A stretch of 43,653 nucleotides of DNA from Phycisphaeraceae bacterium (GCA_028284155.1 JANQSF010000040.1:1-43653), one strand, 5' to 3'; counted from the stretch's first letter, positions 34,638 through 42,969 are shown. Notes: generated from the sequence alone by a model not told the origin. Translations and numbers: made by a program.

Positions 34638-35687
34638 ATGCGTATGCAATCAAGCTGGGTTGTATTGATCGCGCTATCTATGACCTTGTTAGTGTCTTCC
34701 CCCGCCCGCGCCGCCGTCGAAGAAAACAACGACGCCGTCAACGGCGAGGTCGATTTCGTGGAGATCACGCCCGAGCTGCGCGCCTCCGTCACGCGCGGGC
34801 TCGCCTACCTGCGCAAGGTGCAGAAGGCTGACGGGTCGTTCGGGACGAGTCGTTACGGCAAGCACGTCGGCATCACGTCGTTGTGTTGCCTGGCGTTCAT
34901 GGCCGACGGGCATCTGCCCGGGCGCGGCAAGTACGGCGACGTCGTCGAACGCGGGATGAAGTTCGTCCTCGACCACGCGCAGGAGACCGGCCTGATCGCC
35001 GCGAACACGTCGCACGGCCCGATGTACGGCCACGGGTTCGCCACGCTGTTCTTGGGCGAGGTGTACGGAATGACCCGCGACCGCCGTGTGCGCGAGTCGC
35101 TGGTCAAGGCCGTCACGCTGATCCTGAACGCGCAGAACAAGGACGGCGGTTGGCGGTATCAGCCGCTGCCCTACGACGCCGACCTGTCGGTGACGATCTG
35201 CCAGATCATGGCGTTGCGTTCGGCCCGCGAGGCGGGCATCCGCGTGCCGAAGAAGGCGATCGACCGCGCCATCTCGTACGTCCTGCAATGCCAGAACCCA
35301 GCCGACGGCGGCTTCCGCTACATGCTGCACTCGGGCGGCTCGGCCTTCCCGCGTTCCGCCGCGGGCGTCGCGAGCCTGTACTACGCCGGCGTGTACGAGG
35401 GCGACGCGCTGCAGCGCGGCCTGTCGTACCTCAAGCAGCAGGCCAACCGCGTCGGCAGCCGGAGCGTCGGCCACTACTACTACGGCCACTACTACGCGGT
35501 GCAGGCGATGTACCTGGCCGGCGGCGAATACTGGGCAGACTGGTTCCCCCGCATCCGCGAAGAACTGATCCGCAGCCAACAGGACGAGGGCAGTTGGTCC
35601 AGCTCGCACGGCGACGCGTACGCGAGTTCGATGGCGCTGATCATCCTGCAGATGCCGAACCGGTTGTTGCCGATTTTTCAACGGTGA
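34638..35687 (+). CDS. Secreted prenyltransferase/squalene-oxidase-repeat protein
   Basis: 349 residues. A signal peptide (about 1-28, ending ARA) is followed by repeated alpha/alpha-toroid units (prenyltransferase/squalene-oxidase repeats): GLAYLRKVQKADGSFG, GHGFATLFLGEVYG, ILNAQNKDGGWRYQPLPYDADLSVTICQIMALRSAREAG, YVLQCQNPADGGFRYML, AGVASLYYAGVYEG, QQDEGSWSSSHGDAYASSMALIILQMP. The Asp-rich catalytic motifs of cyclases are not evident, so it is probably a binding or non-enzymatic toroid, as usual in planctomycetes. ATG 34638 is chosen because the open frame upstream to 34407 runs through the nested repeats. It closes the MoxR cluster. Confidence 0.9.
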   Translation: MRMQSSWVVLIALSMTLLVSSPARAAVEENNDAVNGEVDFVEITPELRASVTRGLAYLRKVQKADGSFGTSRYGKHVGITSLCCLAFMADGHLPGRGKYGDVVERGMKFVLDHAQETGLIAANTSHGPMYGHGFATLFLGEVYGMTRDRRVRESLVKAVTLILNAQNKDGGWRYQPLPYDADLSVTICQIMALRSAREAGIRVPKKAIDRAISYVLQCQNPADGGFRYMLHSGGSAFPRSAAGVASLYYAGVYEGDALQRGLSYLKQQANRVGSRSVGHYYYGHYYAVQAMYLAGGEYWADWFPRIREELIRSQQDEGSWSSSHGDAYASSMALIILQMPNRLLPIFQR

Positions 35688-35768
35688 GCGACGAGTCATA
35701 TACTCGGCCACATAGGGCCGATTTCATATGATCATGGATTAGTGAACTCGGTGCGATGGGGAGTACTC

Positions 35769-36023
35769 ATGCCAAGCGACGAGGACATTGCACGCCGAGC
35801 ATTGGATTTGCAGAGGAGAGCGCGCGACTATCCTTTGGTTGTGGTACCGGGCTATTCGGAATGGTCGGAACGGAAGCTTGCGGAGGGTGGAAATGAGGCG
35901 TTCATTGCTAATCTTGACGCAACGTCGATGTGGTTGCTTCCAGAAGAATTGGATTCGGTGTCCACCGAGATCTTCGATGAGTTGTTGGATGACTTGAAGT
36001 CGGGAATTGACAATGCCGACTAA
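35769..36023 (+). CDS. Small hypothetical protein, 84 aa
   Basis: A GGGGAG 6-7 bases before the ATG at 35769 fixes the start. The protein is acidic and mostly helical: SDEDIARRALDLQRRARDYPLVVVPGYSEWSERKLAEGG, then MWLLPEELDSVSTEIFDELLDDL. No family is recognised. GC is clearly lower than in the MoxR cluster, and it begins a patch of small accessory genes. A family E REP-like hairpin follows its stop codon within a few bases. Confidence 0.65.
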   Translation: MPSDEDIARRALDLQRRARDYPLVVVPGYSEWSERKLAEGGNEAFIANLDATSMWLLPEELDSVSTEIFDELLDDLKSGIDNAD

Positions 36024-36026
36024 TCC

Positions 36027-36048
36027 GTAGGCCGGGCAACATGCCTGG
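36027..36048 (+). repeat. Family E REP-like hairpin, copy 2
   Basis: GTAG followed by GCCGGGCAACATGCCTGG. The stem is CCGGGCA against TGCCTGG with one G-T pair, and the GTAG foot is typical of RAYT-type REPs. Confidence 0.75.
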
Positions 36049-36088
36049 TTTTGCGCACCTCCAACCAAGAAGGCGATGCACTCGCCGT

Positions 36089-36117
36089 GCGGGCCTCTTC
36101 AATCGCCAGAGTGGCTC
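36089..36117 (+). repeat. Family F repeat
   Basis: These 29 bases (core GCCTCTTCAATCGCCAGAG) are an exact inverted copy of 22280-22308, the right shoulder of the 471-bp block 14 kb away. A related form with compensating changes (CCTGC...GCAGG) occurs near 21875. Confidence 0.85.
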
Positions 36118-36228
36118 GGAACATGCGTCTGGGTGCGCCGGTGTGTCGGCCTCGATGACCGCGTCCGTGTCGCACACCCTTCAGGCTCGGCCGACCCCCG
36201 GAAGTGGGTTGCTGGATGACGTGGACGT

Positions 36229-36250
36229 ACCGGGCAACGTGCCCGGCCTA
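36229..36250 (-). repeat. Family E REP-like hairpin, copy 3
   Basis: Read on minus: TAGGCCGGGCACGTTGCCCGG, a perfect 7-bp stem with a 3-base loop. It lies 13 bases before the methyltransferase ATG. Confidence 0.75.
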
Positions 36251-36262
36251 TTCAATCGTTAC

Positions 36263-36886
36263 ATGACCTCATCAAACGACCCCAAACAGACCGTACGTCT
36301 CGGCTACGACGCCGTGTCGCTCGCCTACCGCAAGGACGAGGGGGACGCCTCGCACGACTATTTGTTGTGGGTCACGCGGGCGCTGGGCGAACTGGGCGAC
36401 AACCCTTCGGTGCTGGAACTCGGTTGCGGCTGCGGTGTCCCCGTGGCCGCGGCGATCGCGCCGCACGCGCGGTACACGGGCGTGGACCTCTCGCCGGTCC
36501 AGATCGATCGTGCGCGGTCGCTTGTGCCCGCCGGCCGATTCCGGTGCGCGGACATGACTGAACTGCGGTTCGAGCGAGAATCATTTGACGCCGTCATCGC
36601 GTTCTATTCGATCATCCACCTTCCGGTCGACGAGCACGCGGGTTTGATCCGGCGGATCGGCCGATGGCTGCGCCCCGGTGGCGTGTTTGTCGCCACGCTC
36701 GGTCACACCGCGTGCACCGGCGAGGAACGGGATTGGCTGGGCGTGCCCGACGCGACCATGTTCTGGAGTCACGCCGACGCCCCGACCTACCGACGGTGGA
36801 TCGAACAGTCAGGGCTGGTCATCACCGTCGACGAGTTCATCCCCGAAGGCCAGAGTGGGCATCAGTTGTTTCAAGCCCGGCGTTGA
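36263..36886 (+). CDS. Class I SAM-dependent methyltransferase
   Basis: 207 residues. Motif I VLELGCGCGVPVA at about 49-61 binds S-adenosylmethionine; motif II GVDLSPVQIDRAR, motif III FRCADMTEL, and motif IV SFDAVIAFYSIIHLP follow in order, with LRPGGVFVATLG as motif VI. This is a Methyltransf_11/25-type enzyme with an unknown acceptor. ATG 36263 is chosen because the upstream frame to 36041 runs through REP-like sequence. No ribosome-binding site is evident before this ATG, and a family E hairpin sits immediately upstream, which could affect initiation. Confidence 0.9.
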   Translation: MTSSNDPKQTVRLGYDAVSLAYRKDEGDASHDYLLWVTRALGELGDNPSVLELGCGCGVPVAAAIAPHARYTGVDLSPVQIDRARSLVPAGRFRCADMTELRFERESFDAVIAFYSIIHLPVDEHAGLIRRIGRWLRPGGVFVATLGHTACTGEERDWLGVPDATMFWSHADAPTYRRWIEQSGLVITVDEFIPEGQSGHQLFQARR

Positions 36887-36916
36887 AGGGGGCCGACGAC
36901 GCGGGCGGTTAGAATT

Positions 36917-37432
36917 ATGTTGCCCGTTGGTCGTCTGTTATCGCAGACGTCTTTTCCCGAAGCGTATCGCTTGGTGCTTATGCTTGGATTCGAGCCCTCT
37001 GGCGAGTTCGTGCCCGATCACGTCATCGACGGTGCGTCAAAGTTGTTCAACATCGAGTTCCCTGTCGAATACGTCGACGTGTTGCGACGTTTCAGCGGCG
37101 CTCATGGAGATGTTGATTTCAGAGTTGATCGCCCTACTCCGGGATTTGACTATTGCGGCATTGGACTGGTTCTTTCCATCCTGCCTTGGGGCAGTAGGCC
37201 AAGTGTGTACAGTGTGATGGGCACGTGGTCGGAACACGGCCTCGACCCGAACATTATCCCATTCGGTGAGGACGGCGGAGGAAACTATGTCTGTTTCGAC
37301 AATCGAGACTCTGGGCCGCCGAAGATCGCTTTCTATTTCCACGAAGTGTTCGGCGACGACGGCATTATTCATGTATGTGACACGTTCAGAGAGTTGCTCG
37401 ACCGATTACAACTGCCACCAGATGACGAATGA
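36917..37432 (+). CDS. SMI1/KNR4 family protein (orphan immunity type)
   Basis: 171 residues. The family pattern is readable: IDGASKLFNIEFPVEYVDVLRRFSGAHG near the N-terminus, then NIIPFGEDGGGNYVCFDNRDSGPPKIAFYFHE, the SMI1/KNR4 core. Bacterial members are usually immunity proteins against polymorphic toxins; no toxin is in this window. The DNA is lower in GC than its surroundings, as is common for transferred immunity genes. TAGAAT lies directly before the ATG (36910-36915), so transcription might begin inside the first codons; ATG 36980 (MLGFEPSGEF) is then an alternative start that still keeps the whole domain. Confidence 0.82.
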   Translation: MLPVGRLLSQTSFPEAYRLVLMLGFEPSGEFVPDHVIDGASKLFNIEFPVEYVDVLRRFSGAHGDVDFRVDRPTPGFDYCGIGLVLSILPWGSRPSVYSVMGTWSEHGLDPNIIPFGEDGGGNYVCFDNRDSGPPKIAFYFHEVFGDDGIIHVCDTFRELLDRLQLPPDDE

Positions 37433-37463
37433 GTCAGGGGTAGTGGGTTGAATTCCCCGGAAT

Positions 37464-37486
37464 GCCGGGCAAAGTGCCAGGCCTGT
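37464..37486 (-). repeat. Family E REP-like hairpin, copy 4
   Basis: GCCGGGCAAAGTGCCAGGCC on the plus strand, with one stem mismatch; the minus-strand foot is CAGG rather than GTAG. Confidence 0.65.
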
Positions 37487-37526
37487 GTAGTTTTGACGGG
37501 TTCGGCCAGAACATCCTTGGGGCGGT

Positions 37527-37970
37527 ATGAAGCGTACGGCCGTTCTCATTCAGACTGACCGATTCTCGGGCCAATGGCCCGATGGCCCTGATCGCGAACC
37601 GCCACCGGGTCGGGACTTGGCTGACTCATTACTGAAGTCCTTCGTGCGCAATGGTGGATATGCTTCACGAACGTCAATTCCGAGCGACTGGTACGAACAT
37701 GCGTGCTGGCACTTCTGGATTGACTTCAACAACGAGCACTACGGTATCTACGTGGAGTGCAGTCCGGTGAACACCACCCCGCCTACGTGGATCATTTGTG
37801 TCGATAAACCGCTCGGTTGTATTGGGTCGTTCTTCAAGAAATCGATCATGCGTTATGAAGTGGAGAACTCAATGCTTAACCTTGCAGAGCAGTGCATCTT
37901 GGAGGTGACAGGGCTTGAATCGGTTGTCTGGCATACGGATGACGAAGCGCATGAACTCATGCTCGGGTAA
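37527..37970 (+). CDS. Hypothetical protein in low-GC patch, 147 aa
   Basis: Rich in aromatic residues: DWYEHACWHFWIDFNNEHYGIYVECSP, then PTWIICVDKPLGCIGSFFKK and GLESVVWHTDDEAHELM. The mix looks like a compact alpha/beta domain, but I recognise no family. GC is lower than in flanking core genes. It follows the SMI1/KNR4 gene on the same strand after a family E hairpin, so it may belong to the same accessory, possibly immunity-related, patch. No good ribosome-binding site is seen. Confidence 0.6.
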   Translation: MKRTAVLIQTDRFSGQWPDGPDREPPPGRDLADSLLKSFVRNGGYASRTSIPSDWYEHACWHFWIDFNNEHYGIYVECSPVNTTPPTWIICVDKPLGCIGSFFKKSIMRYEVENSMLNLAEQCILEVTGLESVVWHTDDEAHELMLG

Positions 37971-38032
37971 GGTTGACGGATAGAATGAGACAGATCGTTC
38001 CCCGGCGGTGGGTCGCCCGACGACACGGTATT

Positions 38033-38055
38033 GCCGGGCAATGTGCCCGGCCTAC
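38033..38055 (-). repeat. Family E REP-like hairpin, copy 5
   Basis: On minus: GTAG, then GCCGGGCACATTGCCCGGC, a perfect hairpin with a GTAG foot. It ends 20 bases before the next ATG. Confidence 0.8.
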
Positions 38056-38074
38056 GCTTGACCGTAAATTTGAA

Positions 38075-39340
38075 ATGAAACGACGAACTCTATTCACACT
38101 CGTTCTGTTCTGCATCGTCGCCCCTACCGCGTCGGCGTTCGCCGAATCCCCCGCGATCTTCATCGGGCAGGATCTGAAGCCGACGCGCGTTCGTCTGCAC
38201 GCGGCGGGGAACGGGCAGGTGTTTTATTCGCTGCCGGACGACAACTCGTTGCGTGACGCGTCGTTGAGCGCGTTCCCGCGCATCCTGTTTCCCAAGCCGG
38301 AGACGGACGACCCCGGCGTGACGTCGGTTGATCCGCGGGCTGGGCTGATCACGCTGGTGGACGGTCGGCGGGTGGCCGGTCGGTTGGTGGCCGGTGGGGA
38401 CGACGAAAGCGTCGCGTGGGAGCACCGGGCGCTGGGCAAGATGACGTTCAGCCTGGACGATGTGCGCGCGATCCGTCTGCCGGTGTCGGCTGAGAACGCC
38501 AAGCCGCTCCAAGCGACGAACGACGCGCCGGCCGCGACGGACCAGCTTGTGCTCGCCAACGGCGATCGGCTGGGCGGGTTCATCGTGGCGATCCGCGCGT
38601 CGGGCGTCGAGATTCAGCCCGACGGGCAGGACGACGCAATCACCCTGCCGCTGGACCGCGTCGCGCGGATCACGTTGGCCAACCCCGCGCCGGACGATGA
38701 TGCGCCCAATGTTGACAACACGGTCTGGCTGCGCGACGGGAGTCGTGTGCGGTTCGGCGTCGTCGAGGTTGAAGGGCAGAGCGTTCTGTTGAGCAACGTC
38801 TTGATTCGCGCCGGCGGGCCGACCAAGCCGATCCGCGTGCCGATCGAAACCGTTCGCCGGATCGATGTCGGTCTTGGCGGGGCGCACATTGACGACGTGA
38901 TCGTCGGCCGGGCGTTGCGTCGCATCATCGACCTGACGGACCTGCCGCGGAAGGTCACGGCCGGCGGGCTGGTGTTCGGCGTGCCGATGCCGCCGACGGT
39001 CGAGTCGGCGGGCGACACGGCGCTGGCCGCGACGAACCTTCGGCTGCACGCGCCCGTGACCGTTCAACTCGACCTGCCCGAGGGCGCGTCGCGACTGGCG
39101 TTCGTCGCGGAACTCGACACATCCAACGCCTCAGCCCACGACTGGGCCGACCTCGACCTGACGGTGCGCGTCGACGGCACAGCCGTCGCGCAGGCGAAGA
39201 TCAACGGCGACTCACCACGCACCCGGCTGAACGTCAAGGCGGGGCGGCGGGTGGAACTGGTCGTCGGTTCCGGTGCGAACGGGCCGGTGTTGGATCGGCT
39301 GCGCTTACGCGACGCGATGATCTTTGTGGGTTCGCCGTGA
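38075..39340 (+). CDS. Exported protein with NPCBM-like C-terminal domain
   Basis: 421 residues. A signal peptide (about 1-23, ending AFA) is followed by three short barrel-like repeats, each with a DGxRxxGxL entry: LITLVDGRRVAGRLVAGGDDESVAWEH, LVLANGDRLGGFIVAIRASGVEIQ, and VWLRDGSRVRFGVVEVEGQSVLLS. The C-terminus (about 320-420) shows an NPCBM-like carbohydrate-binding pattern: NLRLHAPVTVQLDLPEGASRLAFVAELD, then TVRVDGTAVAQAKI and RRVELVVGSGANGPVLDRLRLRDAM. It is probably periplasmic or cell-surface. ATG 38075 is chosen because the frame upstream to 37973 runs through a family E hairpin. A TAGAAT box lies at 37981-37986. Confidence 0.82.
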   Translation: MKRRTLFTLVLFCIVAPTASAFAESPAIFIGQDLKPTRVRLHAAGNGQVFYSLPDDNSLRDASLSAFPRILFPKPETDDPGVTSVDPRAGLITLVDGRRVAGRLVAGGDDESVAWEHRALGKMTFSLDDVRAIRLPVSAENAKPLQATNDAPAATDQLVLANGDRLGGFIVAIRASGVEIQPDGQDDAITLPLDRVARITLANPAPDDDAPNVDNTVWLRDGSRVRFGVVEVEGQSVLLSNVLIRAGGPTKPIRVPIETVRRIDVGLGGAHIDDVIVGRALRRIIDLTDLPRKVTAGGLVFGVPMPPTVESAGDTALAATNLRLHAPVTVQLDLPEGASRLAFVAELDTSNASAHDWADLDLTVRVDGTAVAQAKINGDSPRTRLNVKAGRRVELVVGSGANGPVLDRLRLRDAMIFVGSP

Positions 39341-39348
39341 AGAGGTGG

Positions 39349-39518
39349 AACCACAGATGAACGCAGATTGACACAGATGGGGGATGGATTGGGTTGCGGC
39401 AACGTAGGTCAGGTCATCGACCTGACACCGGGGCATTGAGGCGCGCCTGTCGTCAGGTCGATGACCTGACCTACGTGTTCGTCTATTCTGATCCGCGCCC
39501 ATCCGTGTCATCCGCGGT
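39349..39518. repeat. Nested palindromes: family G (copy 3) outside, family H inside
   Basis: Outer arms (39349-39382 and 39491-39518) are diverged family G sequences. Inner arms (39402-39426 and 39452-39476) are a perfect 25-bp family H pair; each reads GTAG, then GTCAGGTC-ATC-GACCTGAC, i.e. a GTAG foot plus an 8-bp hairpin. The nesting order is the reverse of that at 34464-34625. Confidence 0.9.
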
Positions 39519-39527
39519 CAATCCTTC

Positions 39528-40370
39528 ATGCCCACGCGCCCGCACAAACTCGAACTCTATCGCTGGGCGGTGCAGCACCCATGGGCGGAGATCGGCTTTC
39601 TGTCGCGCGTGTTTGCACATGCATACGACGGCGACGAGGCGACGCTGTTACGCGAGGACTTTGCCGGGACGTCGGCGGTGTCGATGGCGTGGGTTGCGCA
39701 GGGGGAAGACCACCGCGCGCTGGCTGTTGAACGAAACGGGCCCACGGCGCGTTGGGCTGAGCGCCTGGCGCGGCGTGTGCTGGGTGAGCGGTGTGAAGAT
39801 GTTGTTCATGTCGAGTGCGACGTGTTGGACGCGCAGCCGCCGGACGTGCCACGGGTCGATGTCGTGGCGGCGTTGAACTTCAGTGTGTTCGAGTACCACA
39901 GCCGCGACGCGCTGCGCGGGTATTTCAAGTCGGCACGTCGGTCGTTGCGCAAGCGGGGAGTCATTGTGCTCGACGTGTTCGGCGGGCCGGGCGCGAGGCG
40001 AATCAGTGAGCAACACCGACAGGTCATCCCTTCCGGGGCAGACGCGATCACGGACGACGAGCCGATCCCGCCGGCGTTTGGTTATCGGTGGGAGCAGCGG
40101 GCGTTCGACGCGGTGTCCGGCCGGATCGATTGTCGGATTCATTTCGATTTGGATGCGAAGACGACCCGTGCCAGCGCCTTCCGATACGACTGGCGGTTGT
40201 GGACGTTGCCCGAACTGGTCGAGTTGTTGGGTGAGGCCGGTTTTGCAGAACCGACGGTCTGGTGCGACACGTACGACGAACAGGCGGGCCAAAGCGACGG
40301 TGTTTATCGGCCGATGCCAACGATGTCGGCCCGCGAGGACTGGGTCGCGTACGTCGTGGCTCGCCGCTAA
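39528..40370 (+). CDS. Class I SAM-dependent methyltransferase, second type
   Basis: 280 residues. The SAM-binding motif I is the variant LLREDFAGTSAVSMAWV rather than GxGxG; this ExFxGT form marks a separate methyltransferase subfamily. VDVVAALNFSVFEYHSRDALRGYFKSARRSLRKRGVIVLDVFGG follows as motifs IV to VI. The acceptor is unknown. The ATG at 39528 comes 9 bases after the nested repeats, with no clear Shine-Dalgarno sequence. It is unrelated in sequence to the methyltransferase at 36263. Confidence 0.87.
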   Translation: MPTRPHKLELYRWAVQHPWAEIGFLSRVFAHAYDGDEATLLREDFAGTSAVSMAWVAQGEDHRALAVERNGPTARWAERLARRVLGERCEDVVHVECDVLDAQPPDVPRVDVVAALNFSVFEYHSRDALRGYFKSARRSLRKRGVIVLDVFGGPGARRISEQHRQVIPSGADAITDDEPIPPAFGYRWEQRAFDAVSGRIDCRIHFDLDAKTTRASAFRYDWRLWTLPELVELLGEAGFAEPTVWCDTYDEQAGQSDGVYRPMPTMSAREDWVAYVVARR

Positions 40371-40474
40371 CACGGTTCTAACGCACGTGGGGTCGGCTGA
40401 TTCGTCGCGTTCGGGCGCGGCCGGTAGAATCGACGCTGCGCCGAGTCTTGCAGATCAGAAGGGAACGGCATTCG

Positions 40475-42661
40475 ATGAGTCAGGAAAGCGTGCTTGCGAC
40501 GATCGGCCCCGCGCCGGACCCGGCCAGCGAGTTTCTCAACCGCGAGTTGAGTTGGCTGGAGTTCAACCGTCGCGTGCTGCACGAGGCGCTCGACGACCGC
40601 ACGCCGCTGCTGGAGCGGCTGGGGTTCCTGGCGATCTTCAACTCGAACCTCGACGAGTTCTTCATGAAGCGCGTCGGCGGGCTGAAGCGGCAGGTCGCCG
40701 CGGGCGTCGTCGCGCGCACGCCGGACGGCCTGACCGCGCGCGAGCAACTGGGCGCGATCCGGCGGACCGTGCTCGAGATGTTGCAGACGCAGGCTGACTG
40801 CTACAACCGGCGGATCAAACCGCTACTCGCGGAGCAGGGCGTCCACCTGCTCGGTTGGGGTGGGCTGACCGAGGCCGAGCGCGAGTTCTGCGACGACTAC
40901 TTCCAACGCAACCTGTTCCCGATCCTCACGCCGCTGAGCGTCGACCCCGGCCACCCGTTCCCGTTCTTGTCGAACCTGAGCAAGTCGCTGGGCGTGTTGC
41001 TGCGTCACCCGTCGAAGCAGCCGAACGGCCAGATCATGCGTGAAGACGAGCCGGGCGACATGCAATTCGCGCGCGTCAAGGTGCCGCCGGTGTTGCCGCA
41101 GTGGTTGCGTCTGAACGCGGGCGACCAGGACCTCGACGCGCCGCCATTCCGATTCATCAAGCTGTCGGAGATCATCCGCAACAACCTGCACGACCTGTTC
41201 CCGGGGATGGTCATTGAGAATGTCATGCCGTTCCGCGTGACGCGCAACGCCGACGTGGAGCGCGACGACGAAGACGCGGAAGACCTGTTGGAACTGATCG
41301 AGCGCGAGCTGCGCGACCGGCGGTTCGCGTCGGTCGTCAGGCTGGAGGTCGGCAGCAAGGCCCACCCGCGGATGACCAAGATGCTCATGGAAGAGCTGGA
41401 ACTTGAAGAGGCCGACGTGTACCACATGCCGGCCGACCTGGACTACACCGACCTGTGGACGGTGCACGGTCTGAACCTGCCGGAACTCAAGCAGCCGCCG
41501 TGGCAGGCCGTCGTCCCGCCGCGATTGCAGGACGACGAGGCGGACATCTTCAACATCATCCGCAGCGGCGACGTGCTGTTGCACCACCCGTACGAGTCGT
41601 TCAATGTGAGCGTCGAGCGGTTTATCAAGGCGGCGGCGCGCGACCCGAAGGTGGTGGCGATCAAGCAGACGCTCTACCGCACCAGCGCGGACTCTCCGTT
41701 TATCCCCGAGTTGATCCGCGCGGCGGAGAGCGGCAAGCAGGTCGCCTGCCTGGTCGAGTTGAAAGCCCGCTTCGACGAAGGGCGGAATATCCAGGTCGCG
41801 CGCGAGCTCGAAGCGGCCGGCGTCCACGTCGTGTACGGCGTGCTTGGGTACAAGACGCACACCAAGACATCGCTGGTCGCCCGGCAGGAAGGCGACACGA
41901 CACGCACCTACGCCCACATCGGCACGGGCAATTACAACTCGAAGACGGCGTCGCTGTACACCGACCTCGGCCTGCTGACCTGCGACACGGCGATCACGAC
42001 CGAGATCGTCGAGCTGTTCCACTATCTGACCGGCCTGAGTGACAAGCGGAACTTCAACGAACTGCTGATCGCCCCGATCAACATGCGCCGCCGATTCAAC
42101 GCGATGATCGACCGCGAGATCGAATACGCCCAGAAGTGGAAGTCGACCAACCCGGATCCCGCCGACCCGAGTCGCCCGACGATCATCGCGAAGATGAATC
42201 AGCTCGAGGATCGCAAGATCTGCCGCAAGCTTTACGAAGCGAGCCAAGCGGGCGTTGATGTTCGGCTGATCGTCCGCGGCTTCTGCTGCCTCCGGCCGGG
42301 CGTGCCGGGGTTGAGCGACAACATCCGCGTGGTGAGCGTGATCGGCCGATTCCTCGAACACTCGCGCATCTTCTACTTCCGCAACGGCGGTGACGAGGAG
42401 TACTACATCGGCTCGGCCGACTGGATGTACCGCAACCTCAACAACCGCGTCGAGTGCATCACGCCGATCAAGGACCCGGCCGCCAAGGCCCGCCTGCGCG
42501 AGTCGATCGAGATTCTTTGGAATGACCGGCGCCAAGCTTGGGACATGCAGTCGGACGGCACGTACATCCAACGCCAGCCCGACCCGGAGGACGCGAATTC
42601 GGTGATCGGCACACACGCGACGATGATGGACCGGACGCGAAAAGAGGCGAGGCGCGAGTAG
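40475..42661 (+). CDS. ppk: Polyphosphate kinase (PPK1)
   Basis: 728 residues, a full-length PPK1. It makes inorganic polyphosphate from ATP, reversibly, at the inner face of the membrane. All domains are seen: the N-terminal helical domain (FLNRELSWLEFNRRVLHEA), the middle domain, and two phospholipase-D-like catalytic domains. The autophosphorylated His is His462 in GYKTHTKTSL, and the second catalytic His is His629 in RFLEHSRIFYF. HIGTGNYNSKTASLYTDLGLLT and the Arg-rich LKARFDEGRN loop are intact. AAGGGA precedes the ATG at about 11 bases. A TAGAAT hexamer at 40425-40430 could be the -10 box. No exopolyphosphatase gene accompanies it here. Confidence 0.97.
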   Translation: MSQESVLATIGPAPDPASEFLNRELSWLEFNRRVLHEALDDRTPLLERLGFLAIFNSNLDEFFMKRVGGLKRQVAAGVVARTPDGLTAREQLGAIRRTVLEMLQTQADCYNRRIKPLLAEQGVHLLGWGGLTEAEREFCDDYFQRNLFPILTPLSVDPGHPFPFLSNLSKSLGVLLRHPSKQPNGQIMREDEPGDMQFARVKVPPVLPQWLRLNAGDQDLDAPPFRFIKLSEIIRNNLHDLFPGMVIENVMPFRVTRNADVERDDEDAEDLLELIERELRDRRFASVVRLEVGSKAHPRMTKMLMEELELEEADVYHMPADLDYTDLWTVHGLNLPELKQPPWQAVVPPRLQDDEADIFNIIRSGDVLLHHPYESFNVSVERFIKAAARDPKVVAIKQTLYRTSADSPFIPELIRAAESGKQVACLVELKARFDEGRNIQVARELEAAGVHVVYGVLGYKTHTKTSLVARQEGDTTRTYAHIGTGNYNSKTASLYTDLGLLTCDTAITTEIVELFHYLTGLSDKRNFNELLIAPINMRRRFNAMIDREIEYAQKWKSTNPDPADPSRPTIIAKMNQLEDRKICRKLYEASQAGVDVRLIVRGFCCLRPGVPGLSDNIRVVSVIGRFLEHSRIFYFRNGGDEEYYIGSADWMYRNLNNRVECITPIKDPAAKARLRESIEILWNDRRQAWDMQSDGTYIQRQPDPEDANSVIGTHATMMDRTRKEARRE

Positions 42662-42735
42662 GTCGGCGCTGGCTCCTTGGGAAGTGTCCGAAGGAAGTAC
42701 TCGACCGCAACTTAGTTGTTGGGTTCTCAACTGGA

Positions 42736-42809
42736 GTGCCACTGGCGGCTTGTCCGCCAGTGTCCTTGCGGCATGGCCAGAGCACTGGCGGACGAGCCGC
42801 CAGTGGCAC
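42736..42809. repeat. Family D paired palindrome
   Basis: Arms of 27 bases at 42736-42762 and 42783-42809, one mismatch. Each arm has the foot GTGCC and its own hairpin ACTGGCGG-CTTGT-CCGCCAGT. It shares the GTGCC/GGCAC ends of families A and C. Confidence 0.9.
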
Positions 42810-42894
42810 CCAGTAAGTAGCGGTCGAGCAGTACGGTGGGCTCCAAACGATTTCGCACGAACCCTCTGATCGCCGCGAACGGAATTGTTCTTGC

Positions 42895-42969
42895 GTGCCT
42901 GTGAATGGCGAAGCCTTTCACGGAATGCGACGTCCGGGGCTGTGAAACGCTTCGCTTATTCACAGGCAC
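42895..42969. repeat. Family A paired palindrome, copy 3
   Basis: The right arm (42942-42969) is intact; the left arm (42895-42921) has lost one base and changed two others. It uses the GAAG/CTTC version of the stem, like copy 1. Confidence 0.85.

Noticed and set aside
36041..36262. N-terminal extension of the methyltransferase
   Set aside because: It runs through family F and E repeats; the methyltransferase fold begins after 36263.
34504..39518. Family G direct repeats as a possible CRISPR array
   Set aside because: The repeats are only 9-10 bases, contiguous without unique spacers, and paired with inverted arms; no cas gene is present.
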